47,837 nucleotides of DNA from Herbiconiux ginsengi (GTDB taxonomy: Bacteria > Actinomycetota > Actinomycetes > Actinomycetales > Microbacteriaceae): contig NZ_FNPZ01000011.1 of NCBI RefSeq assembly GCF_900107435.1, forward strand, positions 1 through 47,837, given 5' to 3'. The position numbers and the translations under genes were made by a program. Positions 34,884 to 42,951 of the stretch are shown one piece after another. The stretch's first letter is position 1, and every line of letters begins with the position of its first letter. Under the pieces are notes generated by a model. That model was not told where the DNA came from, did not search any database, and saw nothing but the letters and a program-made list of their open reading frames with translations.

Positions 34884-34951
34884 CGATGTCTCCCCCTGGA
34901 AGTAAGCTGGGTTCAAGCTATCGAAAGCGCTGGCTGCCGAGAGGAGGAGGG

Positions 34952-35167
34952 GTGTCCGATCCGGAACGCGCGATCGCGCGCATCGTGCAGACGTATCCGA
35001 ACGTGAAGGTCGTGCTGAGCGACTCGGTGTTCAGCGACTCCTACTTCCATTCCGCCGGAGCCGACGGGGGCATCCTCTACATCAACGCCGAACTCACCGG
35101 AGTGATCGCCGCCCAGGAGGGCTGGACCGGATCGATCATCACGACCGAGGCGCTGCCCGAAGCGTGA
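34952..35167 (+). CDS. Small conserved-looking protein of unknown function, coupled to a phosphatidyltransferase
   Basis: 71 residues (starts MSDPERAIARIVQTYPNVKV, ends in SIITTEALPEA). GTG 34952 has a near-ideal GAGGAGGAGG ribosome site, and its TGA overlaps the GTG of the phosphatidyltransferase gene, so translation is coupled. No signal peptide or membrane helix; it looks like a compact alpha/beta fold, rich in Ser, Tyr and Gly in the middle (SDSVFSDSYFHSAGADGG). I do not recognise a family. Its coupling suggests a role next to the membrane enzyme. Confidence 0.7.
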   Translation: MSDPERAIARIVQTYPNVKVVLSDSVFSDSYFHSAGADGGILYINAELTGVIAAQEGWTGSIITTEALPEA

Positions 35168-35721
35168 ACGTGCCCAACGCCATCTCGTTCGGGCGACTCC
35201 TCATCCTCACCCCGTTGTTCGTGGTGCTGCTCCTGGTATTTCGCAACCCGCTTCTGGCGCTCATCACGCTCGTCGTGCTCGGCATCACCGACTGGGCCGA
35301 CGGCTTCATCGCCCGCCGTTTCGACCAGCAGACCGATCTCGGCAAGAAACTCGATCCGATCGCCGACCGCGTCAGCCAGTTCGTGGTGTGCGCCACGCTC
35401 GTGGTGGCCGCGCTGGTGCCGTTGTGGATGGCGATCGTCATCCTGCTGAGCGATCTGCTGCTCGGAATCACCATCCTGGTGCGAAAGCCCGGCATCGTGA
35501 AGGTGCGGTGGATCGGGCGCTTCCGCACCGTGCTGCTCATGGTCGGGTTCCCGCTGCTGCTCGTGATCGCGTCGTTCTGGCCCGGAAACGCGGGGCTGAA
35601 CCTGTTCGCGCTGATCGTGGTGGGCGCCGGATGCGTGCTGCACGCCATCGCGAACCTCGAGTACACCTACGCGCTGCTGCGGGCTCCGGCGCGACCTTCC
35701 GAAAAGGCCGACGCGGGCTGA
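35164..35721 (+). CDS. CDP-alcohol phosphatidyltransferase family membrane enzyme
   Basis: 185 residues with about five membrane helices. The catalytic CDP-alcohol motif is complete: DWADGFIARR followed by DLGKKLDPIADR, i.e. D-x2-DG-x2-AR-x8-G-x3-D-x3-D. Such enzymes move a phosphatidyl group from CDP-diacylglycerol to an alcohol (glycerol-phosphate, inositol-phosphate or a phospholipid for cardiolipin). The sequence is closest in style to PgsA-like and cardiolipin-synthase-like proteins; which is not decidable here. The GTG start overlaps the previous gene. Confidence 0.88.
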   Translation: MNVPNAISFGRLLILTPLFVVLLLVFRNPLLALITLVVLGITDWADGFIARRFDQQTDLGKKLDPIADRVSQFVVCATLVVAALVPLWMAIVILLSDLLLGITILVRKPGIVKVRWIGRFRTVLLMVGFPLLLVIASFWPGNAGLNLFALIVVGAGCVLHAIANLEYTYALLRAPARPSEKADAG

Positions 35722-35742
35722 GCGGCCTCGGGCCCGGGCCGG

Positions 35743-36117
35743 TCAGCCGCGGGCATCCACCTCGGCGATCCGCCGCTCGACGATGAGACGCACGGTGGCT
35801 TCGCTCAGCGGGGCGTCGTTCGGGAACTGCACGGTGGCGCCCGAGAGTCTTCCCTCGGTGAGTGCGCCCTCGGCTTCGAGCGCCTTGGCGAGCGGTGGAC
35901 TCATCAGGTGCAGGCTGCAGTGCTTCTGGGCGGCGGAGAGACCGAGCAGGCCTTTGCCGCGGTAGGAGAAGATCGGGATCTGGTAAGAGATGCCCTCGGT
36001 CGCGTCCGGGATCGCCGCCAGCAGCGCCGCGCGCACGGCGGCGAGCGCCGGGCGCTGCTCGTCGGGCACGGCGGCGAGGTACTCCTCGACGGTCTCGGCA
36101 GCGTATCCGCGTGGCAC
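35743..36117 (-). CDS. DUF1801/YdhG-like protein
   Basis: 124 residues. The N-terminal VEEYLAAVPDEQRPALAAVR and the middle ATEGISYQIPIFSYRGKGLLGLSAAQKHCSLHLM are the YdhG/DUF1801 signature (quoted in two parts it spans residues ~8-75), and the end is LIVERRIAEVDARG. The family is often labelled an iron chaperone after a frataxin-like fold, but the function is not established. GTG 36117 was chosen because GAGGAGGA lies just upstream; an earlier ATG would add 34 unrelated residues. Single gene downstream of the molybdate operon. Confidence 0.85.
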   Translation of the reverse strand: MPRGYAAETVEEYLAAVPDEQRPALAAVRAALLAAIPDATEGISYQIPIFSYRGKGLLGLSAAQKHCSLHLMSPPLAKALEAEGALTEGRLSGATVQFPNDAPLSEATVRLIVERRIAEVDARG

Positions 36118-36273
36118 GTGATCCTCCTCGATCGGCTTGGTTTCAGGGTATTTCCCGATGGAGGCCGCCACAATGCAGGGAATGAGCACCACCGACGCCT
36201 CATAGGACCCCGGTGCCACGCATTCTGTGCATTATGGCGGTCGCGTCCGGTGCCGGTGCCGGTGTCGACGGGA

Positions 36274-37554
36274 TCAGAGCGGATAGGCGACGGCGTCGGC
36301 TGCGTCGAAACGGCAGAGCACGGTGACTCCAGTGGTGAGGTCGAGGGCGGCGACCTCAGCGGGGGCGAGGTCGGCGGCGATGCGCTCGGTGCGCACGTGC
36401 ACGACGTCGCCGCGCGGCTCGAGGTCGAGCACGGTGCCGGGCACGATGTTCGTTGTGGTGGAGGCGGTGGTGCGCGCACTCGCCGCGGAGATGGCTGCTG
36501 CGGAGGCGGAGGTGTCGGCGAAGGGCGGTGAGGTCTCCACCGAGACGAGGGCCGGCCTCACGGCCACTGCGGCGCGTGCGCCGGGCACGAGCGGCTCGTC
36601 GGCGGCCGCCACGATGCGCTGCCCGCCCTCGATCACGACCGATCCCCACTCCGGCTCGCGGGAGCCGGCCGCGTCGGCCAGTGCCGAATCCGCGATGTGC
36701 GTCGCCGGCTGCGACGCATCCGCCACCCCGATCAGCACGTTCAGGGCCGCGAGGCCCGCGGTGAATTGGTTCGAGGGGCGTTCGAGCACGGCGCGGGTGT
36801 GGCCGATGTCGACGATGCGGCCGCCGTCCATCACCACGACGCGGTTGGCGAGGGTGAAGGCGTCGAGGATGTCGTGGGTGACGATGATCGCCGTGCGCCC
36901 GTCGAGCACGCGCCGGAGCATGCGGCGGAGGGCGGGCGCAACGGCGATGTCGAGAGCGGCCATCGGTTCGTCGAGCAAGAGGAGGCGGGGGTCGGATGCG
37001 AGGGCGCGGGCGACCGCGATACGTTGCGCCTGCCCGCCGGAGAGTTGGGCCGGCTTGCGATCGGCGAGCTCGGCGGCGTCGACTTCGTCGAGCCAACGCG
37101 CCGCCAGTTCGTTCGCGTCGCCCGTGCTCGGCCGCCGGCGCGCGCCGCGGCGGCTGCGCGGGCCGAACGCCACGTTGTCGAGCACGCTCAGGTGAGGGAA
37201 GAGTAGCGCCTCCTGGGCCAGCAACGACACCCCGCGCTCGTGCGGCGGCAGCCACCGCCGCCTGCCCGGGTCGCGGCGACCGCCGCCGCCCCGCCCCGCG
37301 TGCTCCGGTGCGCCGGAGCTGCCCCGCCCCGCATCATCCCGTGCTCCGCCGTCGCGCGGCCCCACGTCGAACAGCACCGTCTCGCCCAACATCGCCCGGC
37401 CGGCATCCGGGCGCACCAACCCGGCGAGCACGTTCAGCAGCGTCGACTTGCCAGCGCCGTTCGGCCCGAGCACCGCCACGGTCTCGCCCTCGGCCACCGA
37501 CAGGGAGACGTCGAACCCGCGCTCGGCCAGACGTGCGCCGAACTCCAGGCTCAT
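36274..37554 (-). CDS. modC: Molybdate ABC transporter ATP-binding protein
   Basis: 426 residues. Walker [17 protein letters not shown]-loop [13 protein letters not shown], signature [15 protein letters not shown], Walker [13 protein letters not shown] and H-loop [11 protein letters not shown] are all intact. A C-terminal MOP/TOBE-like region that binds oxyanions follows (~300-426). Between Walker A and the Q-loop is an insert rich in Gly, Arg and Asp ([20 protein letters not shown] and [13 protein letters not shown]), about 35 residues long and absent from typical ModC. A second Ala/Ser/Thr insert lies in the TOBE part. The ATG overlaps the modB stop. Confidence 0.93.
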   Translation of the reverse strand: MSLEFGARLAERGFDVSLSVAEGETVAVLGPNGAGKSTLLNVLAGLVRPDAGRAMLGETVLFDVGPRDGGARDDAGRGSSGAPEHAGRGGGGRRDPGRRRWLPPHERGVSLLAQEALLFPHLSVLDNVAFGPRSRRGARRRPSTGDANELAARWLDEVDAAELADRKPAQLSGGQAQRIAVARALASDPRLLLLDEPMAALDIAVAPALRRMLRRVLDGRTAIIVTHDILDAFTLANRVVVMDGGRIVDIGHTRAVLERPSNQFTAGLAALNVLIGVADASQPATHIADSALADAAGSREPEWGSVVIEGGQRIVAAADEPLVPGARAAVAVRPALVSVETSPPFADTSASAAAISAASARTTASTTTNIVPGTVLDLEPRGDVVHVRTERIAADLAPAEVAALDLTTGVTVLCRFDAADAVAYPL

Positions 37555-38426
37555 GCCGCCCCGCTCTTCCGCACGGGCGTGGGTGCTGTCGTGGCAGGCG
37601 CCGCCCGCAGTCCGCCCCGCAATGGTCCCGACTCCCCGGCCTGGTGCGCGATGCTCACGACGATGATCGCCACCACCACCAGCACCAGCGAGAGTGCCAC
37701 CGCGGCATCCGGATCGGTCTCGCGCTCCAGGTAGATCTCCAGTGGCAGGGTGCGCGTGACTCCCTGCAGACTGCCCGCGAAGGTCAGCGTCGCCCCGAAC
37801 TCACCGAGCGCCCGCGCGAACGAGAGCACCGCGCCCGAGAGCAGGGCCGGCAGCACGAGTGGCAGCGTGATCCTCCGCAGCACCGTCGTGGGAGCCGCGC
37901 CGAGTGTGGCCCCGACCGCCTCGTAGCGTGTGCCCACCGTGCGCAGGGCTCCCTCGAGGCTCAGCACGAGGAACGGCAGCGCCACGAAGGTCTGCGCCAG
38001 CACGACGGCGGTGGTCGAGAACGCGATCTCGATGCCGAGCACGTCGAACGTCGACCCGAGCAGCCCGCGGCGGCCGAAGGTGTAGAGCAGCGCGATTCCC
38101 CCCACCACAGGCGGCAGCACGAGGGGCAGCAGCACGAGCGATCGCAGGATCTTCTGCCCCCAGAACTGCGTGCGCGCCAGCACGATCGCCATCGGCACGC
38201 CGAGCAGGATGCACAGTGCGGTCGCGGTGAGCGAGGTGCGGAGGCTGAGCCAGAGCGCATCGATCGACGACTCGGAGGTGATGAGCGGGATGAACTGCGC
38301 CCAGTTCACCCGCACGACCATCCCGACGAGCGGCACCACCACGAAGAGGGCGCCGACCGCGGCGACGACCGCGACCCACCGAGGCACGCCGGCGTAGCGG
38401 GCGGATGCAGAGGGTGTGGCGGTCAT
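37551..38426 (-). CDS. modB: Molybdate ABC transporter permease
   Basis: 291 residues with six membrane helices and the BPD_transp_1 EAA loop [45 protein letters not shown] and [15 protein letters not shown] are typical ModB stretches. It is coupled to modC by an ATGA overlap and separated from modA by 119 nt that hold a hairpin. Confidence 0.93.
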   Translation of the reverse strand: MTATPSASARYAGVPRWVAVVAAVGALFVVVPLVGMVVRVNWAQFIPLITSESSIDALWLSLRTSLTATALCILLGVPMAIVLARTQFWGQKILRSLVLLPLVLPPVVGGIALLYTFGRRGLLGSTFDVLGIEIAFSTTAVVLAQTFVALPFLVLSLEGALRTVGTRYEAVGATLGAAPTTVLRRITLPLVLPALLSGAVLSFARALGEFGATLTFAGSLQGVTRTLPLEIYLERETDPDAAVALSLVLVVVAIIVVSIAHQAGESGPLRGGLRAAPATTAPTPVRKSGAA

Positions 38427-38455
38427 CGGAGCCTCACGATCGGGGTGGCGGTGAT

Positions 38456-38519
38456 TTCGGGAGGAGGAGAGTGAAAGCGAGGCCGTATTCGGGCCCGCTT
38501 CGCTCCACGTCCTCCCGAA
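38456..38519 (-). promoter_or_regulatory. Intercistronic hairpin between modA and modB
   Basis: TTCGGGAGGA (38456-38465) and TCCTCCCGAA (38510-38519) are perfect reverse complements, with further partial pairing inside (GAAAGCG / CGCTTCG). Hairpins after a binding-protein gene commonly hold its mRNA stable or lower read-through so that more binding protein than permease is made. Confidence 0.5.
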
Positions 38520-38545
38520 TTGACGACTCTCTGGCGGCGCGCGGT

Positions 38546-39388
38546 CTAGGGTGCTCCGAATCCGGCATCGGCGAGCACGCTCTGGCCCACCGAGCCTGTC
38601 ACGTAGTCGACGAAGGCCTGCGCGACCTCCGCCTCCGCGGAGTCCTTCACCACGGCGATCGGATAGGTGTTCACCGCTCCGCTCGACTCGGGGAACTCGA
38701 TGCCCTTCACGGCGTCGCCCGCGGACTTGACGTCGGTGACGTAGACGAGCCCGGCATCCGCTTCGCCCGAGGTCACCTTGCCGAGCACGTCGGTGACCGA
38801 CGACTCCTCGCTCACCGGAGAGAGTGTCACGCCCGAGGCCTGCTCGACGGCGACGGTGGCCGCTCCGCACGGCACCTGCGGGGCGCACACCACGAGCTTG
38901 ACGCCGGGCGCGGCCAGATCGGCGAAGGAGGTGATGCCCGCGGGGTTGGTGGGCGGCACCGCGATCTCGAGCACGTTGGTGGCGAAGTCGACGGGCGCGG
39001 CGGGGTCGATCAGAGCCGCGTCGGTGAGCTTGGACATGTTCTTCTCGTCGGCCGAGGCGAAGACGTCGGCGGGCGCACCCTCGGTGATCTGGGTCACCAG
39101 GTCGCTCGATCCGGCGAAGTTCAGCTCGATGGTGGTGCCGGGGTTCTCGGCCTCGAATCGCGCGGCGAGATCGGTGAAGGTCTGTTTGAGCGAAGCGGCG
39201 GCGAAGACCGTGATCGAGCCGTGGAGCGAGCCGGCGGTGGGGGTCGCGGATGTCGGCGTGGAAGCCCCGGGGCCGTCATTCGTGCCGGAACCCGACCCCG
39301 CGCATCCGGCCAGCACCGCGACGACGGATGCGGCGAGCAGCCCGACCGCGATGCGGGCGACCGCGTTCCTCGTGGCCACGCGGGTCAT
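38546..39388 (-). CDS. modA: Molybdate-binding lipoprotein
   Basis: 280 residues. It has a lipoprotein signal with lipobox VAVLAGC, a Ser/Thr/Gly linker, then the ModA fold: [17 protein letters not shown] at the start, [12 protein letters not shown]-type oxyanion loop ([20 protein letters not shown]), [11 protein letters not shown], and the late [20 protein letters not shown]. The Ser and Ala residues that hold molybdate or tungstate are in place. The ATG overlaps the stop of the mop regulator gene. Confidence 0.94.
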   Translation of the reverse strand: MTRVATRNAVARIAVGLLAASVVAVLAGCAGSGSGTNDGPGASTPTSATPTAGSLHGSITVFAAASLKQTFTDLAARFEAENPGTTIELNFAGSSDLVTQITEGAPADVFASADEKNMSKLTDAALIDPAAPVDFATNVLEIAVPPTNPAGITSFADLAAPGVKLVVCAPQVPCGAATVAVEQASGVTLSPVSEESSVTDVLGKVTSGEADAGLVYVTDVKSAGDAVKGIEFPESSGAVNTYPIAVVKDSAEAEVAQAFVDYVTGSVGQSVLADAGFGAP

Positions 39389-39789
39389 GCGTTGCCTCCG
39401 GGGGTCTCGATCATGACCGTCGTGGCCTTCACGACGGCGATGGCGACGGAGCCGAGTTCGAGGCCGAGTTCGCGAACGGCTTCGCTCGACATGAGCGAGA
39501 CGACGCGGTGCGGGCCGCATTGCAGCTCGACCTGGGCCATCACCGTGTCGAGGGTGATCCCGGTGACGAGCCCCACGAAGCGGTTGCGGGCGCTGCGCCC
39601 GATCTCCGACGGATCGGCCGGCAGCACGGCGTTCTTGCGAGCGAGTCGCGCGAGCGAGAGGCCGTCGACCGCGGTGCGACCGGATGCGTCTTTGCTGTTC
39701 TCGAGCAGACCGGAGTCGATCCAGCGACGTACGGTGTCGTCGCTGACGCCGAGGAAGGCGGCGGCGTCTTTGATCCGAATTTGCGACAT
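39385..39789 (-). CDS. Molybdopterin-binding (TOBE/MOP) regulator with excisionase-type HTH
   Basis: 134 residues. A MerR/excisionase-like helix-turn-helix (IRIKDAAAFLGVSDDTVRRW, residues ~5-50) is followed by a MOP/TOBE domain (~65-130: SARNRFVGLVTGITLDTVMA, VSLMSSEAVRELGLELGS, VKATTVMIE) that binds molybdate. This layout is a common molybdate sensor at the head of actinobacterial mod operons. Start 39789 was chosen because a TAGCAT hexamer lies 7 nt upstream (leaderless); ATG 39798 would add MDS. Confidence 0.88.
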   Translation of the reverse strand: MSQIRIKDAAAFLGVSDDTVRRWIDSGLLENSKDASGRTAVDGLSLARLARKNAVLPADPSEIGRSARNRFVGLVTGITLDTVMAQVELQCGPHRVVSLMSSEAVRELGLELGSVAIAVVKATTVMIETPGGNA

Positions 39790-39796
39790 GGAATCC

Positions 39797-39802
39797 ATGC
39801 TA
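39797..39802 (-). promoter_or_regulatory. Leaderless -10 element for the mop-mod operon
   Basis: On the minus strand TAGCAT is followed by 7 nt (GGATTCC) and then the ATG at 39789. It lies only 35 nt downstream of the tRNA-Cys 3' end. Confidence 0.45.
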
Positions 39803-39836
39803 CTGCCGCACGTGCGGATCAAGGACGCTGAAAACG

Positions 39837-39908
39837 AGGCACCTACGGGATTCGAACCCGTGTAAACGGTTTTGCAGACCGCTGCGTAGCCACTCCGCCA
39901 AGGCGCCG
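39837..39908 (-). tRNA. tRNA-Cys (GCA)
   Basis: A 72-nt cloverleaf on the minus strand. The acceptor stem GGCGCCT pairs with AGGTGCC, the discriminator is U, the D arm is in GCGGAGTGGCTACGC, the anticodon loop CTGCAAA reads GCA, and the T arm is ACGGGTTCGAATCCCGT. CCA is not encoded. The mop-mod operon follows 38 nt downstream. Confidence 0.97.
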
Positions 39909-39967
39909 GGGTGTGCGGTCGACACTAGTCGAGCGAACGCACAGGGGTGTCATTGTTACGCCGGGGG

Positions 39968-39979
39968 TAGTCTCGGCCC
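39968..39979 (+). promoter_or_regulatory. Leaderless -10 element for the small membrane protein
   Basis: TAGTCT (39968-39973) ends 6 nt before the ATG at 39980 (gap CGGCCC). Confidence 0.5.
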
Positions 39980-40276
39980 ATGTCGGGAACGCTCGTGGTC
40001 GTCTCCGTGGTCGTGGCGCTCGCCGCGGTCGTGGTGGGCCTGTTCGCGCTCGGCGCCTGGTATCGCCGGCATCCGGAGAAGTGCGGCGCGAGTGCGCCGG
40101 GCGCCGGACTCATGACGGCGGCCTACGACGAGGTGTTCAACCCGCACGCCGCGCTGGCCCGCGACGCCATCGACGTCGAGCAGCGCCTCGTGGCGCCCGC
40201 TCCCACGCCCGACGGCGACCGGGGCATCGCGGGAGGGCGCATCCGTCTCGACCTGGACGAGCCGCGAGCGCACTGA
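39980..40276 (+). CDS. Small single-pass membrane protein of unknown function
   Basis: 98 residues. An N-terminal membrane helix (LVVVSVVVALAAVVVGLFAL) is followed by WYRRHPEKCGASAPGAG and a soluble tail (LMTAAYDEVFNPHAALARDA, then IDVEQRLVAPAPTPDGDRG). The tail end RIRLDLDEPRAH is well formed, and codon use is like the neighbours, so I consider it real. A leaderless -10 precedes it. No family recognised. It stands between tRNA-Cys and a convergent LacI gene. Confidence 0.75.
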   Translation: MSGTLVVVSVVVALAAVVVGLFALGAWYRRHPEKCGASAPGAGLMTAAYDEVFNPHAALARDAIDVEQRLVAPAPTPDGDRGIAGGRIRLDLDEPRAH

Positions 40277-40345
40277 CCGGCCGCTCGTTCGTCGAGTCGC
40301 GTCGCCCCCCGCCCCGGACTCGATTCACCGGGCGGATCGGGACGG

Positions 40346-41629
40346 TCACCGGGCGGATCGGGAAGGTTCGCGAGGCGACAGCTCGGATCCGCGCAGGATC
40401 AGCTGCGTCGGCAACACCGTGACCCTTGGGGCTTCGGCCGTGCCGGTCAGACGAGCGAGGAGTGCGCGGGCCGCGGTCTCGCCCATCAGCGCGACGTCCT
40501 GCGCGACGACCGAGACCGCCGGACGCACGAGCGTCGCCGACTCGAAGTCGTCGTACCCGATCAGGGGGAGCCGGATGCCGGCGCGCGTGAACGCCTCCAG
40601 GGCGCCGATCGAGGAACGGTTGTTCGCGGCGAACACGGCGTCGGCCCGCCCGGTGCCGAGCAGAGCACCGACGACGTCGGCCGCTTCGGCGGCGGTGTGC
40701 GCCGAGGTGACCACGAGGTCGTCGGCGTCGCTCTCGGCTCCACCGGAGGCGCCGCGCACCGCCCGCCGATACCCCTCGAGGCGTTCGCGCATCGTGTAGA
40801 GCTCGAGCGAGTCGCCGAGGAAGAGCACCCGCCGCGCGCCCTGAGCGAGCAGTTCGCGAGTGGCGGCCTCGGCCCCGCCCGCATTGTCGGCGAGCACGGT
40901 GTCGACCGCGACCGCGTCGGCCCAGTCGCTGGCTGAGGCGCCGCCCGGGGTGGCATGGCTGCTCGCGGAGGCGCTGCCATGGGTGGCGTGCCCGTTTGCG
41001 GAGGCGCCGTTTGGGGCGGGGTGCCCGCTCGTGGCGGTGCCGTCCGGGTTGGGGTGCCCGCTCGTGGAGGCGCCGCCCAGGAGGGCGGGGCTGTTTGCAG
41101 AGGCGCCGCCCGGGCGATCGCCGTCTGCAGACCCGTCGTCGGCCGGCCGGGCCTCCGACGGCAGCACCGGCCGGTCGATCGCCACGAGCGGCAGGGCGGC
41201 CGCCGCCGACCGCGCCCAGTCGAGCCCGTCGCGCCGCGGTGGGGCGGCGATCAGCCCGTCGACGCGCTGCGCGATCAGGCGGTCGACGAGCAGGCGGTGC
41301 CGCTCCGCGTCTTCCTCGGAGCTCACCGTCATGAGCAGATAGCCGTTCTCGCTCAGCACCCGCTCCACCGAACGGGCCAGCGCCGACCAGTACGGGTTGC
41401 CGAGATCGCTGATCACCAGACCGATCACCTTCGCCGAGCGCCCGGGCCGGATGCTCGCCGCGGCCAGGTTGTGCCGATAGCCGAGCGTCACGATCGCCGC
41501 CGCGATCCGGCCGGCGAGCACCGGATCGATGTTCGTGGCCCCGTTCACGTGCCGCGACACGGTCTTGAGGCTCACTCCCGCCTCCGCCGCGACATCCTTC
41601 ATGGTGGGCGCTTTGGGCATGTCGATCAT
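40346..41629 (-). CDS. LacI family transcriptional regulator with an 11-residue repeat insertion
   Basis: 427 residues against the usual ~335-350. The LacI helix-turn-helix is TMKDVAAEAGVSLKTVSRHV, and the periplasmic-binding-like core is normal on both sides (VIGLVISDLGNPYWSALARS; FAANNRSSIGALEAF; PLIGYDDFESA). After PVLPSEARPADDGSADGDR comes an insert of six 11-residue units of the form GGASASGHPxP, encoded by 33-bp repeats at ~40935-41120. Start ATG 41629 or 41620; no good ribosome site. It likely represses the adjacent kinase and divergent aldolase genes through the palindrome at 42859. Confidence 0.88.
   Translation of the reverse strand: MIDMPKAPTMKDVAAEAGVSLKTVSRHVNGATNIDPVLAGRIAAAIVTLGYRHNLAAASIRPGRSAKVIGLVISDLGNPYWSALARSVERVLSENGYLLMTVSSEEDAERHRLLVDRLIAQRVDGLIAAPPRRDGLDWARSAAAALPLVAIDRPVLPSEARPADDGSADGDRPGGASANSPALLGGASTSGHPNPDGTATSGHPAPNGASANGHATHGSASASSHATPGGASASDWADAVAVDTVLADNAGGAEAATRELLAQGARRVLFLGDSLELYTMRERLEGYRRAVRGASGGAESDADDLVVTSAHTAAEAADVVGALLGTGRADAVFAANNRSSIGALEAFTRAGIRLPLIGYDDFESATLVRPAVSVVAQDVALMGETAARALLARLTGTAEAPRVTVLPTQLILRGSELSPREPSRSAR
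40935..41120. repeat. 33-bp tandem repeats coding for the insert in the LacI regulator
   Basis: Units begin at 40935, 40968, 41001, 41034, 41067 and 41100 (last partial). Each opens with GAGGCGCCG or a near variant. The period is exactly 33 bp, so the reading frame is kept. Units are diverged from one another by several bases. Confidence 0.85.
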
Positions 41630-41762
41630 CGTGCCCGCCGCCCGCCCCGCGACGGTGACGCCGCGCCGTCCCGCACCCCGGCCCACGCGCCGTGCCGTCC
41701 GGTGTCCCCTGCGCGGCCCCGCCCCGTGCGCCGCGCCCCGGCCCATGCGCCGCCCGGCGCCA
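41630..41762. other. 133-bp GC-rich spacer between the kinase stop and LacI start
   Basis: Made of imperfect short repeats such as CCCATGCGCCG and CCCCGTGCGCCG. No promoter hexamer or ribosome site is obvious, so the LacI gene may be expressed by read-through from the kinase gene. Confidence 0.4.
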
Positions 41763-42818
41763 TCAGCCCTCCACGGTCGCGAAGAGGTTCGCCGCGGCGG
41801 GCAGGATGCCCGACATCACCTCGGCGGTCGGCCGCCGCCCTGAGATCACGGCCGCCGCAGCCGCCGCCGCGGTGTGGGCCGCCAGCGTGGGCGAGGCCCC
41901 GCGGGAGACGGCGAAGAGCAGACCCGCCGTCGAGGCGTCTCCGGCGCCGTTCGTCGTCACGACCCGCTCGACCAGGAACGGGCGCACCCGCAGCGAAGTG
42001 TCGGCCCAGCTCGACGCGAGCGGTGCCAGCAGGCGCCCTCCCCGCTGCAGCCGCTCGGCGCTCGCCGTTCGGAGGAGAAGGCCATCGCTTCCGGCCGAGA
42101 TCGCCACCACGGCGGCTCCCCAGCCGAGCAGCAGGTCGGCGTAGGCCTGAGCGGCGGTGGCCGCGGGAAGCGGCGGGATGCCCGAAGTCGCGCCGAGCGC
42201 CGAGGTGAGGTCGTCGAGGCTCGGGCTGAGGATGTCGGTCATCGCGGCGGCCCGGCGCAGGACGCCGGTCCAGTCGACCGATCCGACCTCCGACGACGGA
42301 TCGACCACCGCCAGGTCGAGCGACGTGGTCGCCCCGCGCTCGCGCGCCCGCCGGAGCAGTCGCTCGAGGGGAGCACCTCCGTCGTCGAGGAGGGCAGGCA
42401 GCAGCGGCGGATAGCCGACGTGCAGCAGAGGTGCGTCGCCGACGTCGAGGGTGTCGCCGGTGAAGACGGCGTTGGCGCCGGTGTGGTGCCAGAAGGTGCG
42501 GTCGTGCCCGGCGGGCTCGAGCACGAGGCTGTAGGAGGTGGTGCGACCGGGGGCCACGTGGAGGTCGGAGTGCAGGCGCGGGCGGCGGGCCACGGTGTCG
42601 GCCAGGATGCGGCCCAGCTCGTCGTCGCCGACGGTCGAGTGCAGGCTCACGTCGGCGCCGAGGTCGGCCAGGGCGAGCCCGGTGTTCGCCACGCAACCGC
42701 CGAGCCCGATGCCGAGCGGGCCGACGTCGATCAGCCGCCCGGGGTCGAGTCGTGCGCTCGCGCCGAGTTGCGGCGTGAGGTCGAGACAGATGTGTCCGGC
42801 CACCACCATTGCGGTCAT
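41763..42818 (-). CDS. PfkB/ribokinase family carbohydrate kinase
   Basis: 351 residues. The N-terminal GHICLDLTPQLG, the glycine signature IGLGGCVANTGLALADLGAD and the C-terminal catalytic motif RVVTTNGAGDASTAGLLF (Asp as base, anion hole GAGD) are intact. The middle FWHHTGANAVFT is unusual. Such kinases phosphorylate sugars or sugar derivatives at a primary hydroxyl. It faces, across a LacI operator, an aldolase and a Gfo/Idh gene, so phosphorylation followed by aldol cleavage is a natural order. The substrate is not known. Confidence 0.92.
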   Translation of the reverse strand: MTAMVVAGHICLDLTPQLGASARLDPGRLIDVGPLGIGLGGCVANTGLALADLGADVSLHSTVGDDELGRILADTVARRPRLHSDLHVAPGRTTSYSLVLEPAGHDRTFWHHTGANAVFTGDTLDVGDAPLLHVGYPPLLPALLDDGGAPLERLLRRARERGATTSLDLAVVDPSSEVGSVDWTGVLRRAAAMTDILSPSLDDLTSALGATSGIPPLPAATAAQAYADLLLGWGAAVVAISAGSDGLLLRTASAERLQRGGRLLAPLASSWADTSLRVRPFLVERVVTTNGAGDASTAGLLFAVSRGASPTLAAHTAAAAAAAVISGRRPTAEVMSGILPAAANLFATVEG

Positions 42819-42858
42819 GCCGCTCCTTCCGCGTCGAGACGAGCCGGCGATTCCGGCT

Positions 42859-42872
42859 AGACAACGTTGTCT
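42859..42872. promoter_or_regulatory. LacI-family operator (perfect 14-bp palindrome)
   Basis: AGACAACGTTGTCT is a perfect palindrome with the central CG typical of LacI/GalR operators. It lies in the 133-bp gap between the divergent kinase and aldolase genes. TAGACA (42858-42863) with TATTAC (42879-42884), 15 bp apart, could be the -35/-10 of the aldolase direction, so the repressor would block the -35. Confidence 0.8.
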
Positions 42873-42951
42873 CGCAGGTATTACTGTGACACATCGAGAG
42901 GGGTCGACGAAACCCCCGGCCGATCACACCCCACGATCAGGAGTTCCCGCA

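Noticed and set aside
39837-39980. Attachment site of an integrated element at tRNA-Cys
   Set aside because: No integrase gene and no repeated copy of the tRNA 3' end seen in the window.
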